43,274 nucleotides of DNA from an uncultured Gammaproteobacteria bacterium (GTDB lineage: Bacteria > Pseudomonadota > Gammaproteobacteria > Enterobacterales > Psychrobiaceae): contig CAJXRU010000018.1 of assembly GCA_913060565.1 (NCBI GenBank), forward strand, positions 1 to 43,274, in the 5' to 3' direction. Positions 18,902-26,415 of the stretch are shown piece after piece (positions within the stretch are counted from its first letter, which is position 1; each line of letters starts with the position of its first letter). A model generated the notes under the pieces. That model was not told the origin of the DNA. It searched no databases and was given only the letters and a program-made list of their open reading frames with translations. The position numbers and the translations under genes are program-made.

Positions 18902-20047
18902 TTAACGTTTTCTTTTCTTAAATTTACTCAGTTTTTCCTCACTAAGCTTATCAATGTATTCAGTAATTAGATGCCTATTCCATACACAACAAATAAATAC
19001 CATTAGAAATTGAGCAACAATAATCGTGTTTTGATAAATAGGTGAGAGGTTAACCATCCAGAATACAAATAAATCGCCAAAGAACAATGGCATGGATAAA
19101 ATAAACGGTACCCAAAATAACATTTGAACCCAAGTATATCGGCCAAAAAGCTTCAAAATGGGAGATAATATGACAGGAATCAACAATCCACATAATAATG
19201 CGCCAAATAGCGCGAAAAAAGATGTACCTTCAAATATCAGCACATGGATGAACCAATCAGGTAAAGGTAAATACCAGGCCTGCGGAGAGATAAAATCGAC
19301 GGCTATGCCGAGATAGCCGCCTGAAACGTCATTGCTTTGAATGAAAATATTACTTTGAGTTAACGCAATACTTAGTAAAACCGCCAATACAGTAAATACT
19401 TTAAGAGAGTTTACTAACGGCCTAAAGTAATTCCAGTGCTCAAGTTTTTTTACGGGGGATAAATGAAAGACATCGTGCTCTTCGCTCTTAATCATCATCA
19501 TTTTTCCATCCACTTTTTTCGCCTCACCCACTAACAATACTTCGTCGTTGTGGCGCAAAAATGTTTGATGATGACCTATTTTTTGCTCGTCTTTAAAATC
19601 CTTTTCTGGTAACCACAGTAATCCTAAATCTGTTGCTGAAACCTCAATACTCCCCGTCGAATCTTGAAGCATGAATGGCACACCTTGTTCGTCAGTTTCG
19701 ATCGTTTTCTTACTAACATTGCCTTCCGAATCTCTAGTTTCTCTATATTTTCGATAAGTATAGGCAACGCATTCTCTGTTATCTGCCGGCGCGTGAAGGA
19801 CTTCCAGTTTTTGAACACGCCCTCTGATTTCAACTAATCCTTCCTGCAATGTCCTGATATCAGAAGTGGGTAGCTTCTTTTGAAGTTTTAGATAGGTACC
19901 GCCTTTGTTATTTAAGACAATAGCCACAATAATAGCCCCCATAATAATCACGGGTAAAAGCCACGAGCTAACAAAGAATGAACCAATAAGAAGCACTGCC
20001 ACGATTAATTTAATGAGTGGCAGTGGTAAAGGAAGTTTTTTCTGCAT
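18902..20047 (-). CDS. Membrane protein with GIDE/OB-like domain
   Basis: The protein has about 381 residues from ATG 20047; a TTG at 20059 is also open, and neither start has a clear ribosome-binding site. The N terminus has two hydrophobic segments. Residues about 50-200 resemble the GIDE domain: RGRVQKLEVLHAP, CVAYTYRKYRETRD, PFMLQDSTGSIEVSA and the later EVLLVGEAKKVDGKMMM. Four or five hydrophobic segments follow, then a basic C-terminal tail. In eukaryotes GIDE sits in membrane E3 ligases of the MUL1 type; bacterial members have no known function. Function is unknown here. Confidence 0.65.
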   Translation of the reverse strand: MQKKLPLPLPLIKLIVAVLLIGSFFVSSWLLPVIIMGAIIVAIVLNNKGGTYLKLQKKLPTSDIRTLQEGLVEIRGRVQKLEVLHAPADNRECVAYTYRKYRETRDSEGNVSKKTIETDEQGVPFMLQDSTGSIEVSATDLGLLWLPEKDFKDEQKIGHHQTFLRHNDEVLLVGEAKKVDGKMMMIKSEEHDVFHLSPVKKLEHWNYFRPLVNSLKVFTVLAVLLSIALTQSNIFIQSNDVSGGYLGIAVDFISPQAWYLPLPDWFIHVLIFEGTSFFALFGALLCGLLIPVILSPILKLFGRYTWVQMLFWVPFILSMPLFFGDLFVFWMVNLSPIYQNTIIVAQFLMVFICCVWNRHLITEYIDKLSEEKLSKFKKRKR

Positions 20048-20159
20048 AAAGTTAATCAATATTGAAAGTAAAAATATCGATTAAGTGTAGTCTATTTATC
20101 CGATAAAGAGAGATTTTATAGCTCACAATACACGTTTGACCCAGCAGTGAGTCCCAACA

Positions 20160-21152
20160 CTATATTTTCACAACAAAGCGCCCTTTAGACTTACCTTCTA
20201 GCATGGCCATCAATTGATCAATAGTGTCCTCTAATGCAATTTCACTGGTGAGTTCAGCCAAGCAATTAGGTTTGAATTCACTAGCCATTTTATTCCACAC
20301 TTTCAAACGTTTATTCATTGGGCACTCCACCGAGTCGATGCCAATTAATTTAACGCCACGTAAAATAAACGGGAAAATCGACGATGTGAAATTGATATCA
20401 CCCACCATGCCACTACAAGTAACAGTACCGGTATATTTAGTTGATTTGATAGCACTGGATAACAGCGAGCCACCAACGACATCTATAACACCGGCCCAAC
20501 GCTCTTTGAGCATTGGTCGTTTCTCATCGATAACTTCATCACGGCTCACGACACTGTTTGCACCTAAGCCTTTTAAAAAAGCTGCTTGATCAGCTTTACC
20601 TGTTACTGCACAAACATCAAATCCAAGCTTTGCAAGAATAGCGACAGCCACACTGCCAACTCCGCCAGTAGCACCTGTTACTAAAATCTCACCACCACTT
20701 GGTGTTACGTCATTTTCAAGCAATGCGTTAACCATAAGTGCTGCGGTTAATCCAGCTGTGCCATAACTCATGCTTTCTTTTGCAGTAAGATTGCTTGGCA
20801 ATGGAACAACCCAGTTCGCTGGTACACGAACATATTCAGCCAATCCGCCTGCGGTATTCATCCCCAAATCAAAGCCAGTAACCACCACTTGCATACCTGT
20901 AGGTAAATTAACGTCACTTGATTCCACAACCTCGCCAACCGCATCTATACCGGGAGAGTGTGGAAAATTACGACTGACGCCTGGGTTACCAGTCGCAGAA
21001 AGTGCATCTTTAAAATTAAGTGATGAGTAAACAACTTTAATTAATACATCGCCTGCTGGCAGCTCACAAAGCTGTCGTTGCTCAATCGCTCGGCTAAAGG
21101 TTTTAGGTGCGTCTTCTCGAACAACTAATGCGGTATACGAAGTATCTGTCAT
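20160..21152 (-). CDS. YhdH/AcuI-type NADPH-dependent oxidoreductase
   Basis: This 330-aa zinc-free medium-chain reductase belongs to the YhdH/YhfP family. Characteristic segments are YSSLNFKDALSATG, FPHSPGIDAVGEV, the nucleotide-binding VTGATGGVGSVAV (about 150-162) and the C-terminal KSKGRFVVKI. AcuI members reduce acryloyl-CoA, an intermediate of DMSP breakdown in marine bacteria. YhdH is the enterobacterial relative. No DMSP genes are nearby, so acryloyl-CoA reduction is plausible but not shown. The gene stands alone, divergent from rmuC. Confidence 0.85.
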   Translation of the reverse strand: MTDTSYTALVVREDAPKTFSRAIEQRQLCELPAGDVLIKVVYSSLNFKDALSATGNPGVSRNFPHSPGIDAVGEVVESSDVNLPTGMQVVVTGFDLGMNTAGGLAEYVRVPANWVVPLPSNLTAKESMSYGTAGLTAALMVNALLENDVTPSGGEILVTGATGGVGSVAVAILAKLGFDVCAVTGKADQAAFLKGLGANSVVSRDEVIDEKRPMLKERWAGVIDVVGGSLLSSAIKSTKYTGTVTCSGMVGDINFTSSIFPFILRGVKLIGIDSVECPMNKRLKVWNKMASEFKPNCLAELTSEIALEDTIDQLMAMLEGKSKGRFVVKI

Positions 21153-21323
21153 GTTTATTCTCCAGTTGGGTTTTTATCATCATAAAGATGAAATCATCAA
21201 AATACCTATCGTCTTTAGTCTAATGTCCAGTGAACAGAGTTTAATCACACGATAAACCGTAACTTACCAAATCAAATTAACTGAGTTATTATCGAATTTA
21301 GCGATATTATATTTGGACTCTTA

Positions 21324-22733
21324 ATGGAAAACCTTTGGTCAATGCTCTACCAATATTTGCCTGCATTATTGATTGGCAGCCTTTGTGGAATAGCCCTTTG
21401 TTATTTGTTATTGCAGCGATCGATGCGCCAAGCACAACGTCAACAACAGGCTCTATTTGATGCGCATCAACAACAACTCCAGCAGCAATTAGACCACAGC
21501 GATGACATGATCGATAAACTACACATCGATAATGAGAAACATAAAGCTCAAGTGGCTAGCATGACTCAAGAAAAAATCGAGTTGATGACCAAAGTCAGCG
21601 AACTAAATGCAATCCATCAGCAACTCATCGATTCTCATCAACAACAATTAGCACTCATAAAAGCCAATGAAGAAGCATTGAAAACACAATTTTCTCATTT
21701 AGCACAGCAAGCATTGGAAAAGAAAAGCGAAGACTTTGCCAAAGACAACCAACGAAATATTGATGCACTTTTAGCGCCACTTAAAGCTCAGTTAGGCGAT
21801 TTTAAGCAACAAGTTCAACATAGTCATGACGCGGAAAGCAAACAACGCCACGAGCTTAAACACGAAATTCACAGTTTAAAACAACTCAATCAGCAAATGG
21901 CACAAGATGCTATTAACCTGACAAAAGCCTTAAAAGGCGACAATAAACAGCAAGGTAATTGGGGAGAAATAATTCTAGAGCGGATTTTGCAAGAATCCGG
22001 CTTAAGAGATGGACATGAGTACCAAACACAAAGCCACCATCGCAATGATGACGGCAAAGCGTACCGACCTGATGTCATCGTTCACCTACCTGACAACAAA
22101 GATATAATTATTGATTCAAAGGTGTCACTGACTGGCTATGAGCGCTACTTCAATAGTGATGATGAATTAGAACGACAGCTGGCGCTAAAAGAGCATATTC
22201 AATCATTGCGTTCTCATATTAAAGAATTAGGCGCAAAAGACTATCATCAGCTTAATGGTGTTCGTACATTGGATTATGTGTTGTTGTTTATCCCTATTGA
22301 ACCTGCATTTTTATTGGCTATTGAACATGAACCTAACCTAATCAGTTACGCGCTTGATCATAATATCATGCTCGTTAGTCCGACAAATCTGTTAGTCGCG
22401 TTGAGAACCATCAACAATTTATGGCGCATCGACCAACAAAATAAAAATGCGCAAATCATTGCCCAAAAAGCCAGTAAACTCTACGATAAAATCCGCTTAT
22501 TTGGAGACGATCTACTTAACGTTTCACATCATATTACTAAAGCAAATCAAAGTGTTGAATTGGCAATAAAGAAACTAAGCACAGGTAAAGGCAACGTCAT
22601 TTCTCAGGTTCAAGGTTTTAGCGATCTTGGCGTTGAAATTAAAAAACCGATTGCGAATCAACTTACGGATCACGCACAAACATCAATTGTGCCCACTTCA
22701 CCATCAAATCAATTAGAACAACAAGACAAATAA
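21324..22733 (+). CDS. rmuC: DNA recombination protein RmuC
   Basis: This 469-aa protein has an N-terminal membrane anchor (about residues 10-28), a long Gln-rich coiled coil (about 30-185) and then the RmuC domain. The domain shows GDNKQQGNWGEIILERILQ, YRPDVIVHLPDNKDIIIDSK, LDYVLLFIPIEPAF and SPTNLLVALRTINNLWR. The domain is related to restriction-like nucleases. E. coli rmuC mutants show more frequent inversions at short inverted repeats. The HD hydrolase gene begins 2 bp after the stop, suggesting an operon. Confidence 0.93.
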   Translation: MENLWSMLYQYLPALLIGSLCGIALCYLLLQRSMRQAQRQQQALFDAHQQQLQQQLDHSDDMIDKLHIDNEKHKAQVASMTQEKIELMTKVSELNAIHQQLIDSHQQQLALIKANEEALKTQFSHLAQQALEKKSEDFAKDNQRNIDALLAPLKAQLGDFKQQVQHSHDAESKQRHELKHEIHSLKQLNQQMAQDAINLTKALKGDNKQQGNWGEIILERILQESGLRDGHEYQTQSHHRNDDGKAYRPDVIVHLPDNKDIIIDSKVSLTGYERYFNSDDELERQLALKEHIQSLRSHIKELGAKDYHQLNGVRTLDYVLLFIPIEPAFLLAIEHEPNLISYALDHNIMLVSPTNLLVALRTINNLWRIDQQNKNAQIIAQKASKLYDKIRLFGDDLLNVSHHITKANQSVELAIKKLSTGKGNVISQVQGFSDLGVEIKKPIANQLTDHAQTSIVPTSPSNQLEQQDK

Positions 22734-22735
22734 TA

Positions 22736-23371
22736 ATGAATACATTCGACTGGCAACCTAAATTTCAACAGTTTGTTGAACAGCAAATGGCATTTGATCC
22801 CGCCCATGATCTTGCCCATATCAAACGCGTCGTAACAAGTGGTATTGCACTGGCCAAAACAGAGCAGGCCGAACTCGCGATAGTGTTACCTGCGTGTTGG
22901 CTACACGATTGTGTCAACGTTCCGAAAGACTCTCCAGATCGCAGTAAAGGATCGTTATTTAGTGCAAATCGAGCGATTGAGTTTTTAGCAGAAATTAACT
23001 ATCCAAGCGAATACTTCGACGCCATTCATCACGCTATAGCAGCGCACAGCTTTAGCGCCAATTTAGAGACTAAAACACTTGAGGCAAAAGTTGTACAAGA
23101 CGCCGACCGACTAGATGCATTAGGTGCTATCGGCCTCTCTCGCTGTGTCATGTTAGGCGCGACGTGGGGTAGCCAGCTGTATCATCCGCTTGATCCGTTC
23201 GCAAAAGAAAGAGCGCTAGATGATAAGAACTTTTGTATTGACCATTTTTACGTAAAACTAAAAGGCTTAGTCAACACCATGAAAACGCCATCGGGTCTGC
23301 AAGAAGCAGAAAAGCGATGGCAGTTTATGCAGCAATATTTAGATCAGTTAGCGCATGAAGCTGGGAGCTAG
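22736..23371 (+). CDS. HD-domain phosphohydrolase (YedJ-like)
   Basis: This 211-aa metal-dependent hydrolase has a complete HD signature: His24-Asp25 in PAHDLAHIKRV, the HD pair in CWLHDCVNVPKDSP (His57/Asp58), His residues in IHHAIAAHSFS and Asp in VVQDADRLDALG. The layout matches E. coli YedJ, whose physiological substrate is not known. It is coupled to rmuC. The 3' end overlaps the convergent small gene by 4 bp. Confidence 0.87.
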   Translation: MNTFDWQPKFQQFVEQQMAFDPAHDLAHIKRVVTSGIALAKTEQAELAIVLPACWLHDCVNVPKDSPDRSKGSLFSANRAIEFLAEINYPSEYFDAIHHAIAAHSFSANLETKTLEAKVVQDADRLDALGAIGLSRCVMLGATWGSQLYHPLDPFAKERALDDKNFCIDHFYVKLKGLVNTMKTPSGLQEAEKRWQFMQQYLDQLAHEAGS

Positions 23372-23673
23372 TCTTCCTGAACTTCAAACGACAATAGCTT
23401 CTCTTTTGCGTGTGCTAAGTCTGCATCAGGTAAATAGAGTTCACTAATCGTTAAAATAGCGTACAGATTGTTTCTTAATTTATCGTTATCAAGCGCTTCA
23501 GGGTTAAGCGCTGTCTGTAACAGATGCAACGCCATATCGGCTAATAATAGGCGTTGCTTTTCAGGCCATTGTGGATCTTTAGCACTTGCATCTAGTGCTA
23601 AGTAAGCTGCTTCAATGGCATTATGATGTTTCCAACTCTCTGTAATAATGGTCTGTTTTTGTTCGTTATCCAT
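23368..23673 (-). CDS. Small helical protein, unknown function
   Basis: I do not recognise this 101-aa protein. It has no signal peptide or membrane segment. The sequence is acidic and predicted by eye to be all-helical (ESWKHHNAIEAAYLALDAS, LADMALHLLQTALN). It lies between the convergent HD hydrolase and the upstream 406-aa secreted protein on the same strand, 35 bp away, and may be co-transcribed with the latter. Confidence 0.6.
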   Translation of the reverse strand: MDNEQKQTIITESWKHHNAIEAAYLALDASAKDPQWPEKQRLLLADMALHLLQTALNPEALDNDKLRNNLYAILTISELYLPDADLAHAKEKLLSFEVQED

Positions 23674-23707
23674 TTAGTCAATCCATTTAATTTCCCAAAG
23701 GTATACA

Positions 23708-24928
23708 TTAAATGTTGTTGTGATCCCATACAAGATCTTTCACTTGCCAGCGACCATCAATCTTAATTAAGTGAAGGTATTCAACCCAATTATCTGACGT
23801 TAGCTTTACCGCTGCCATATTATGATAGACATCGAATGTAGTGACTTGATTATTCATGGTCGGTGGGAATCTAGTGCCGGTTTTATTCCAATTTTTGGCA
23901 TTATGCAACATGCGTTGATAACTAATCTTTCGCAATGTCTTTTTGCCATCCGGACCAATTCTTACCATACTTTTCGCTAAGTCTTTATGCAGCGTGTTCG
24001 CCATCAATTCCGGATTCAAAGATTGCAAAGCAATAATATAATTCAAAGAAACTTGTCTAATATTCTCTCGGTCTTTGCTACTAGCAGGTTTAACAGGGGC
24101 GATAGCTTGGCGAGGCATAAACTGCTCATTAAGATCAAAGCGATCGACATTCTTAAGTTTTCCCATTGAGCCATAGCGTTTAGTGGCGTAACTAAAACCA
24201 AATGGATTAACCGCAGGCTTATTATTCTTATCAAAATAACTGTATTTAATATGCTGGCCTAGGTCATTATATTCATCTTGATAATAAGCAACGCCAAACT
24301 CACTATTTGTTACTTGAGCTTCACTATTTAAATTATAAGTTCGATAGGGTCTATGATTATTATCATATTCTATGGCCGTATTTTTAAATGCAAAATATGG
24401 CGACAGATTTTGTGCCTCACCAACTAAATTTAATCGACTCTCAAGGACTCGATTTCCTTGTTTTTTCCATTGATAACGCGATATGTGCCATAAAGATTCT
24501 TTTGCGTTGCCTTCTACGTCATAAAAGTCTAGCTGCGTTTTAAAGCCAAATTCATCAACTGAAAAGACTTCCTTATGCACCCCGCGAATATTAAGCATTG
24601 GTCGATTTTTTACATCAAAATAGCGACGAATTTCTTGGCCATTTTCATAATCAATTGAGACTCGATAAGCCCCCAAGTGAGTCAAAGGGTGTTGCCTAAA
24701 GCGTCCAAATGTATGATTAACGATTTCTACAATTCGTTTTTTATCATCATACCGAAATTGAAAATGTGACTTTCCTTTTGGAGGCTCTTTGTAAGGCATG
24801 ATTCCAACAATTGGTACATGCAACGAAACATGGTTATATCTCAACTCACCAAAATACGCTATTGAGTCATCCTTTGCTTGAAGAGAAAAAACGACTGCGA
24901 ATAAACAGCCTGCGATCAATAATTTCAT
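23708..24928 (-). CDS. Secreted protein with C-terminal NTF2-like domain
   Basis: The protein has 406 residues from ATG 24928, which has GAGG 5 nt upstream; an earlier ATG at 24958 lies inside an operator-like palindrome. A signal peptide (MKLLIAGCLFAVVFSLQA) is followed by about 250 residues of aromatic-rich, repetitive strands (RRYFDVKNRP, KESLWHISRYQWKK, YSYFDKNNKPAVN) resembling the turn repeats of YwqK/WG-like proteins. The last ~120 residues look like a putative lumazine-binding/NTF2-like domain (NYIIALQSLNPELM, NMAAVKLTSDNWVEYLHLIK, DGRWQVKDLVW). The function is unknown, and no catalytic residues are evident. Confidence 0.65.
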   Translation of the reverse strand: MKLLIAGCLFAVVFSLQAKDDSIAYFGELRYNHVSLHVPIVGIMPYKEPPKGKSHFQFRYDDKKRIVEIVNHTFGRFRQHPLTHLGAYRVSIDYENGQEIRRYFDVKNRPMLNIRGVHKEVFSVDEFGFKTQLDFYDVEGNAKESLWHISRYQWKKQGNRVLESRLNLVGEAQNLSPYFAFKNTAIEYDNNHRPYRTYNLNSEAQVTNSEFGVAYYQDEYNDLGQHIKYSYFDKNNKPAVNPFGFSYATKRYGSMGKLKNVDRFDLNEQFMPRQAIAPVKPASSKDRENIRQVSLNYIIALQSLNPELMANTLHKDLAKSMVRIGPDGKKTLRKISYQRMLHNAKNWNKTGTRFPPTMNNQVTTFDVYHNMAAVKLTSDNWVEYLHLIKIDGRWQVKDLVWDHNNI

Positions 24929-24941
24929 TACCGCCTCATTA

Positions 24942-24992
24942 ATTACACTTGTAATCATTTTTTAGCATAGAGTTATGAATTACACAAGTAAT
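24942..24992 (-). promoter_or_regulatory. Pair of ATTACnnGTGTAAT operators upstream of the NTF2-like gene
   Basis: Read on the minus strand, ATTACTTGTGTAAT (24992-24979) and ATTACAAGTGTAAT (24955-24942) are the same element, 12 of 14 bases identical, with centres 37 bp apart. Each is itself a near-palindrome. A possible promoter (TTACTT, 16 bp, TATGCT) lies between and over them, so a bound repressor would cover both the -35 region and the start region. The inner site contains TACAnnTGTA, the half-site arrangement used by BlaI/CopY-type repressors. The protein that binds is unknown. Confidence 0.5.
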
Positions 24993-25034
24993 CCATAGCG
25001 ACAATAAAAATTATAAAAAAGTTTATATTTATCG

Positions 25035-25065
25035 TTGACAAACACTAATGAGAATGATTATTATT
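25035..25065 (+). promoter_or_regulatory. Fur-controlled sigma-70 promoter of ryhB copy A
   Basis: TTGACA (25035-25040) is followed after 18 bp by TATTAT (25059-25064). The Fur-box sequence AATGAGAATGATTATTATT (25047-25065) covers the spacer and -10 region; 12 of its 19 bases match the classical Fur consensus by my count. Fur-Fe2+ should therefore block transcription when iron is plentiful. Confidence 0.85.
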
Positions 25066-25070
25066 AACTC

Positions 25071-25231
25071 GTGTTTTACGAAACACATCTCCTGACGATG
25101 AATTTGATAATGCTGTTTATTATTGATCCTCATTGTTGTGTGTTGATATTTACGGTGTCAATACACACGACTATTGCTCACATTGCTATTATTAGGCCGC
25201 CCACAGTACATCGTGTTGCGGCCGCTTTTTT
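25071..25231 (+). ncRNA. ryhB: RyhB iron-responsive small RNA, copy A
   Basis: RyhB homologue of about 160 nt, made when Fur repression is lifted; in other bacteria it base-pairs through Hfq to silence mRNAs of iron-using proteins. The core at 25166-25187, CACGACTATTGC followed by TCACATTGCT, equals the E. coli RyhB seed apart from one inserted base. Three elements surround it. The first is a 5' hairpin (25071-25086) followed by unpaired ATCTCCTGAC. The second is an 11-bp central hairpin (25137-25147 with 25157-25167). The third is an intrinsic terminator: GGCCGC (25195-25200), GCGGCC (25218-25223) and six T (25226-25231). It is longer than the 90-nt E. coli RNA, as in Vibrio and Shewanella. 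The transcription start is inferred from the promoter. Confidence 0.88.
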
Positions 25232-25330
25232 ATGCGCTGAAAATTATCCAAACTACGTCGCAATGCCACATTGCAATACTCTTATCAAAATAAGCCACTA
25301 TATGTTTCTTATATATGCGGCCGCTTTTTT
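25232..25330 (+). repeat. Promoterless RyhB 3' module 1
   Basis: Directly behind copy A lies a linker with GCAATG-CCA-CATTGC, a degenerate version of the RyhB seed region. It is followed by a terminator-like end, TATAT-gtttctt-ATATA then GCGGCCGC and T6 (to 25330). The 5' terminator arm has decayed to AAGCCAC. There is no Fur box or promoter of its own, so it would be transcribed only by read-through from copy A. Confidence 0.6.
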
Positions 25331-25331
25331 A

Positions 25332-25529
25332 TGTGTTAAAAAATATTCAAGCTGCTTCGTAATGTTTCATTCCATAACCACTGTCGCGACTTGGAAATTC
25401 ACAGGACATGCATGAAGGTAAGGATTGTAAGATGTTTATTATCGTCAATATGTTAAAAATAGAAGTCGAACATATTTATTAATAATCAACACTTTAAAAA
25501 TTAAATGTGAAAATAATTAAATTATAGTG
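25332..25529. other. Intergenic spacer between the two RyhB units
   Basis: The first ~50 bp is a decayed continuation of the module linker (GCTGCTTCGTAATG, related to CTACGTCGCAATG elsewhere). The rest is A/T-rich sequence leading to the second promoter. I see no gene or further structure. Confidence 0.5.
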
Positions 25530-25559
25530 TTGACACACCAAATGAGAATGATTATTATT
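25530..25559 (+). promoter_or_regulatory. Fur-controlled sigma-70 promoter of ryhB copy B
   Basis: TTGACA (25530-25535), a 17-bp spacer and TATTAT (25553-25558) form a near-consensus promoter. The same 19-bp Fur box as in copy A, AATGAGAATGATTATTATT, lies at 25541-25559. It is one base closer to the -35 box than in copy A. Confidence 0.87.
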
Positions 25560-25562
25560 TAC

Positions 25563-25726
25563 CTGCGTTTGAGAGAACGCATCTCCTGACAATGAATCTA
25601 ATGATGTTGTTTATTATTAGTGCTCATTGTTGTGTATTGATGTTTACGGTATCAATGCACACGACTATTGCTCACATTGCTATTATTAGGCCGCTATATG
25701 TTTCTTATATATGCGGCCGCTTTTTT
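25563..25726 (+). ncRNA. ryhB: RyhB iron-responsive small RNA, copy B
   Basis: Second complete copy, about 163 nt, 490 bp downstream of copy A on the same strand. The seed (25660-25681) is identical to copy A. The 5' hairpin GCGTT/AACGC (25565-25569, 25576-25580) replaces GTGTT/AACAC of copy A by a compensatory pair change. The 11-bp central hairpin (25631-25641 with 25651-25661) has three base differences, all of which keep pairing. The terminator is longer than in copy A: GGCCGC plus TATAT (from 25689) pairs with ATATA plus GCGGCC (to 25718), then T6 at 25721-25726. Substitutions in stems but none in the seed indicate that both copies are under selection as RNAs. Confidence 0.88.
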
Positions 25727-25925
25727 ATGTGCTGAAAAAATATTCAAGCTACTTCGCAATGCCGCATTGCAATACTCTTATCAAAATAAGCCACTATATG
25801 TTTCTTATATATGCGGGCGCTTCTTTATGCGCCGAAAATTATCCAAACTACGTCGCAATGTCACATTGCTTACTCTCATTAAAATCAGGCCGCCCACAAT
25901 CGATCCTGTTGCGGCCGCTTTTTTA
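25727..25925 (+). repeat. Promoterless RyhB 3' modules 2 and 3
   Basis: Two more seed-plus-terminator modules follow copy B. Module 2 (about 25740-25830) has GCAATGCCGCATTGC and a damaged terminator (GCGGGCGCTTCTTT). Module 3 (about 25845-25924) has GCAATGTCACATTGCT, close to the true seed, and an intact terminator: GGCCGC 25888-25893, GCGGCC 25911-25916 and T6 25919-25924. No promoter or Fur box is visible for either. Module 3's loop (CCACAATCG...) resembles copy A's terminator loop, and module 2's resembles copy B's. The array therefore looks like mixed duplications. Confidence 0.6.
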
Positions 25926-25979
25926 TGTATTAGAAGAACGTTCGCAAACTCGTGAGCCAGCATCTTCAATGAAAGATGT

Positions 25980-26405
25980 TTAAGAGTGACCAAGATAGGG
26001 TGTTAAAAAATCTTCAACCTGCTGAGCACACAAGCCTATTTCTATATCGATACCAGCCTTTCGTAAGATATCAATGCCTTGTCCACTATTGCGCGGATCC
26101 GGATCTAAAAGTGCAACCACTACCTGCTTAATCCCCGATGAAACTAATGTCTCAGCACATGCAGGCGTGCGTCCAATAAAAGAACATGGTTCAAGCGTCA
26201 CGTATGCAGTCACGCCTTCCATACTTCCTTCATAGTTATTAAGCGCCTGCACTTCAGCGTGGTTTCCGCCGATAGATTGTGTAAAGCCTTCTGCAACAAT
26301 ATCGTTTTCTTTGACAAGAACACAGCCAACTGGAGGATTAGGAATGCAACTTGGGAGAGCATTGCGTGATATCGCTAATGCTCTTAACATGAATTTATCT
26401 GACAT
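25980..26405 (-). CDS. Stand-alone RibD-type cytidine deaminase-fold protein
   Basis: This 141-aa protein corresponds to the N-terminal deaminase half of RibD (about 145 of ~365 residues): MLRALAISRNALPSCIPNPPVGCVLV, zinc ligands His49 (NHAEVQAL), Cys74 and Cys83 (LEPCSFIGRTPAC), and catalytic Glu51. The NADPH-dependent reductase half is absent, and the next gene is not a reductase. It could deaminate the riboflavin precursor or another pyrimidine-like compound. A housekeeping RibD is expected elsewhere. It lies 10 bp after elbB on the same strand, probably one operon. Confidence 0.82.
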   Translation of the reverse strand: MSDKFMLRALAISRNALPSCIPNPPVGCVLVKENDIVAEGFTQSIGGNHAEVQALNNYEGSMEGVTAYVTLEPCSFIGRTPACAETLVSSGIKQVVVALLDPDPRNSGQGIDILRKAGIDIEIGLCAQQVEDFLTPYLGHS

Positions 26406-26415
26406 ACGTTAACAG

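Noticed and set aside
25099-25200. A conserved small frame inside RyhB (starting ATGAAT in both copies), with differences mostly at third codon positions, suggesting a dual-function RNA encoding a peptide.
   Set aside because: The third-position changes in the central hairpin are equally explained by preserved base pairing. No Shine-Dalgarno sequence precedes the ATG (the sequence there is the anti-SD-like TCTCCT), and the frames diverge after the seed.
25189-25930. The repeated GCGGCCGC blocks as a CRISPR array or a MITE-type mobile repeat.
   Set aside because: Spacing and content are irregular, there are no unique spacers, target duplications or terminal repeats, and the blocks are explained as intrinsic terminators of RyhB modules.
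25071-25983. Three open frames of 90-114 codons with repeated YMFLIYAAAFLCAE-like segments, which could be read as a family of small repetitive proteins.
   Set aside because: They coincide with the RyhB transcripts and terminator repeats, have no ribosome-binding sites, and owe their repeated peptides to the repeated GCGGCCGCTTTTTT terminators.
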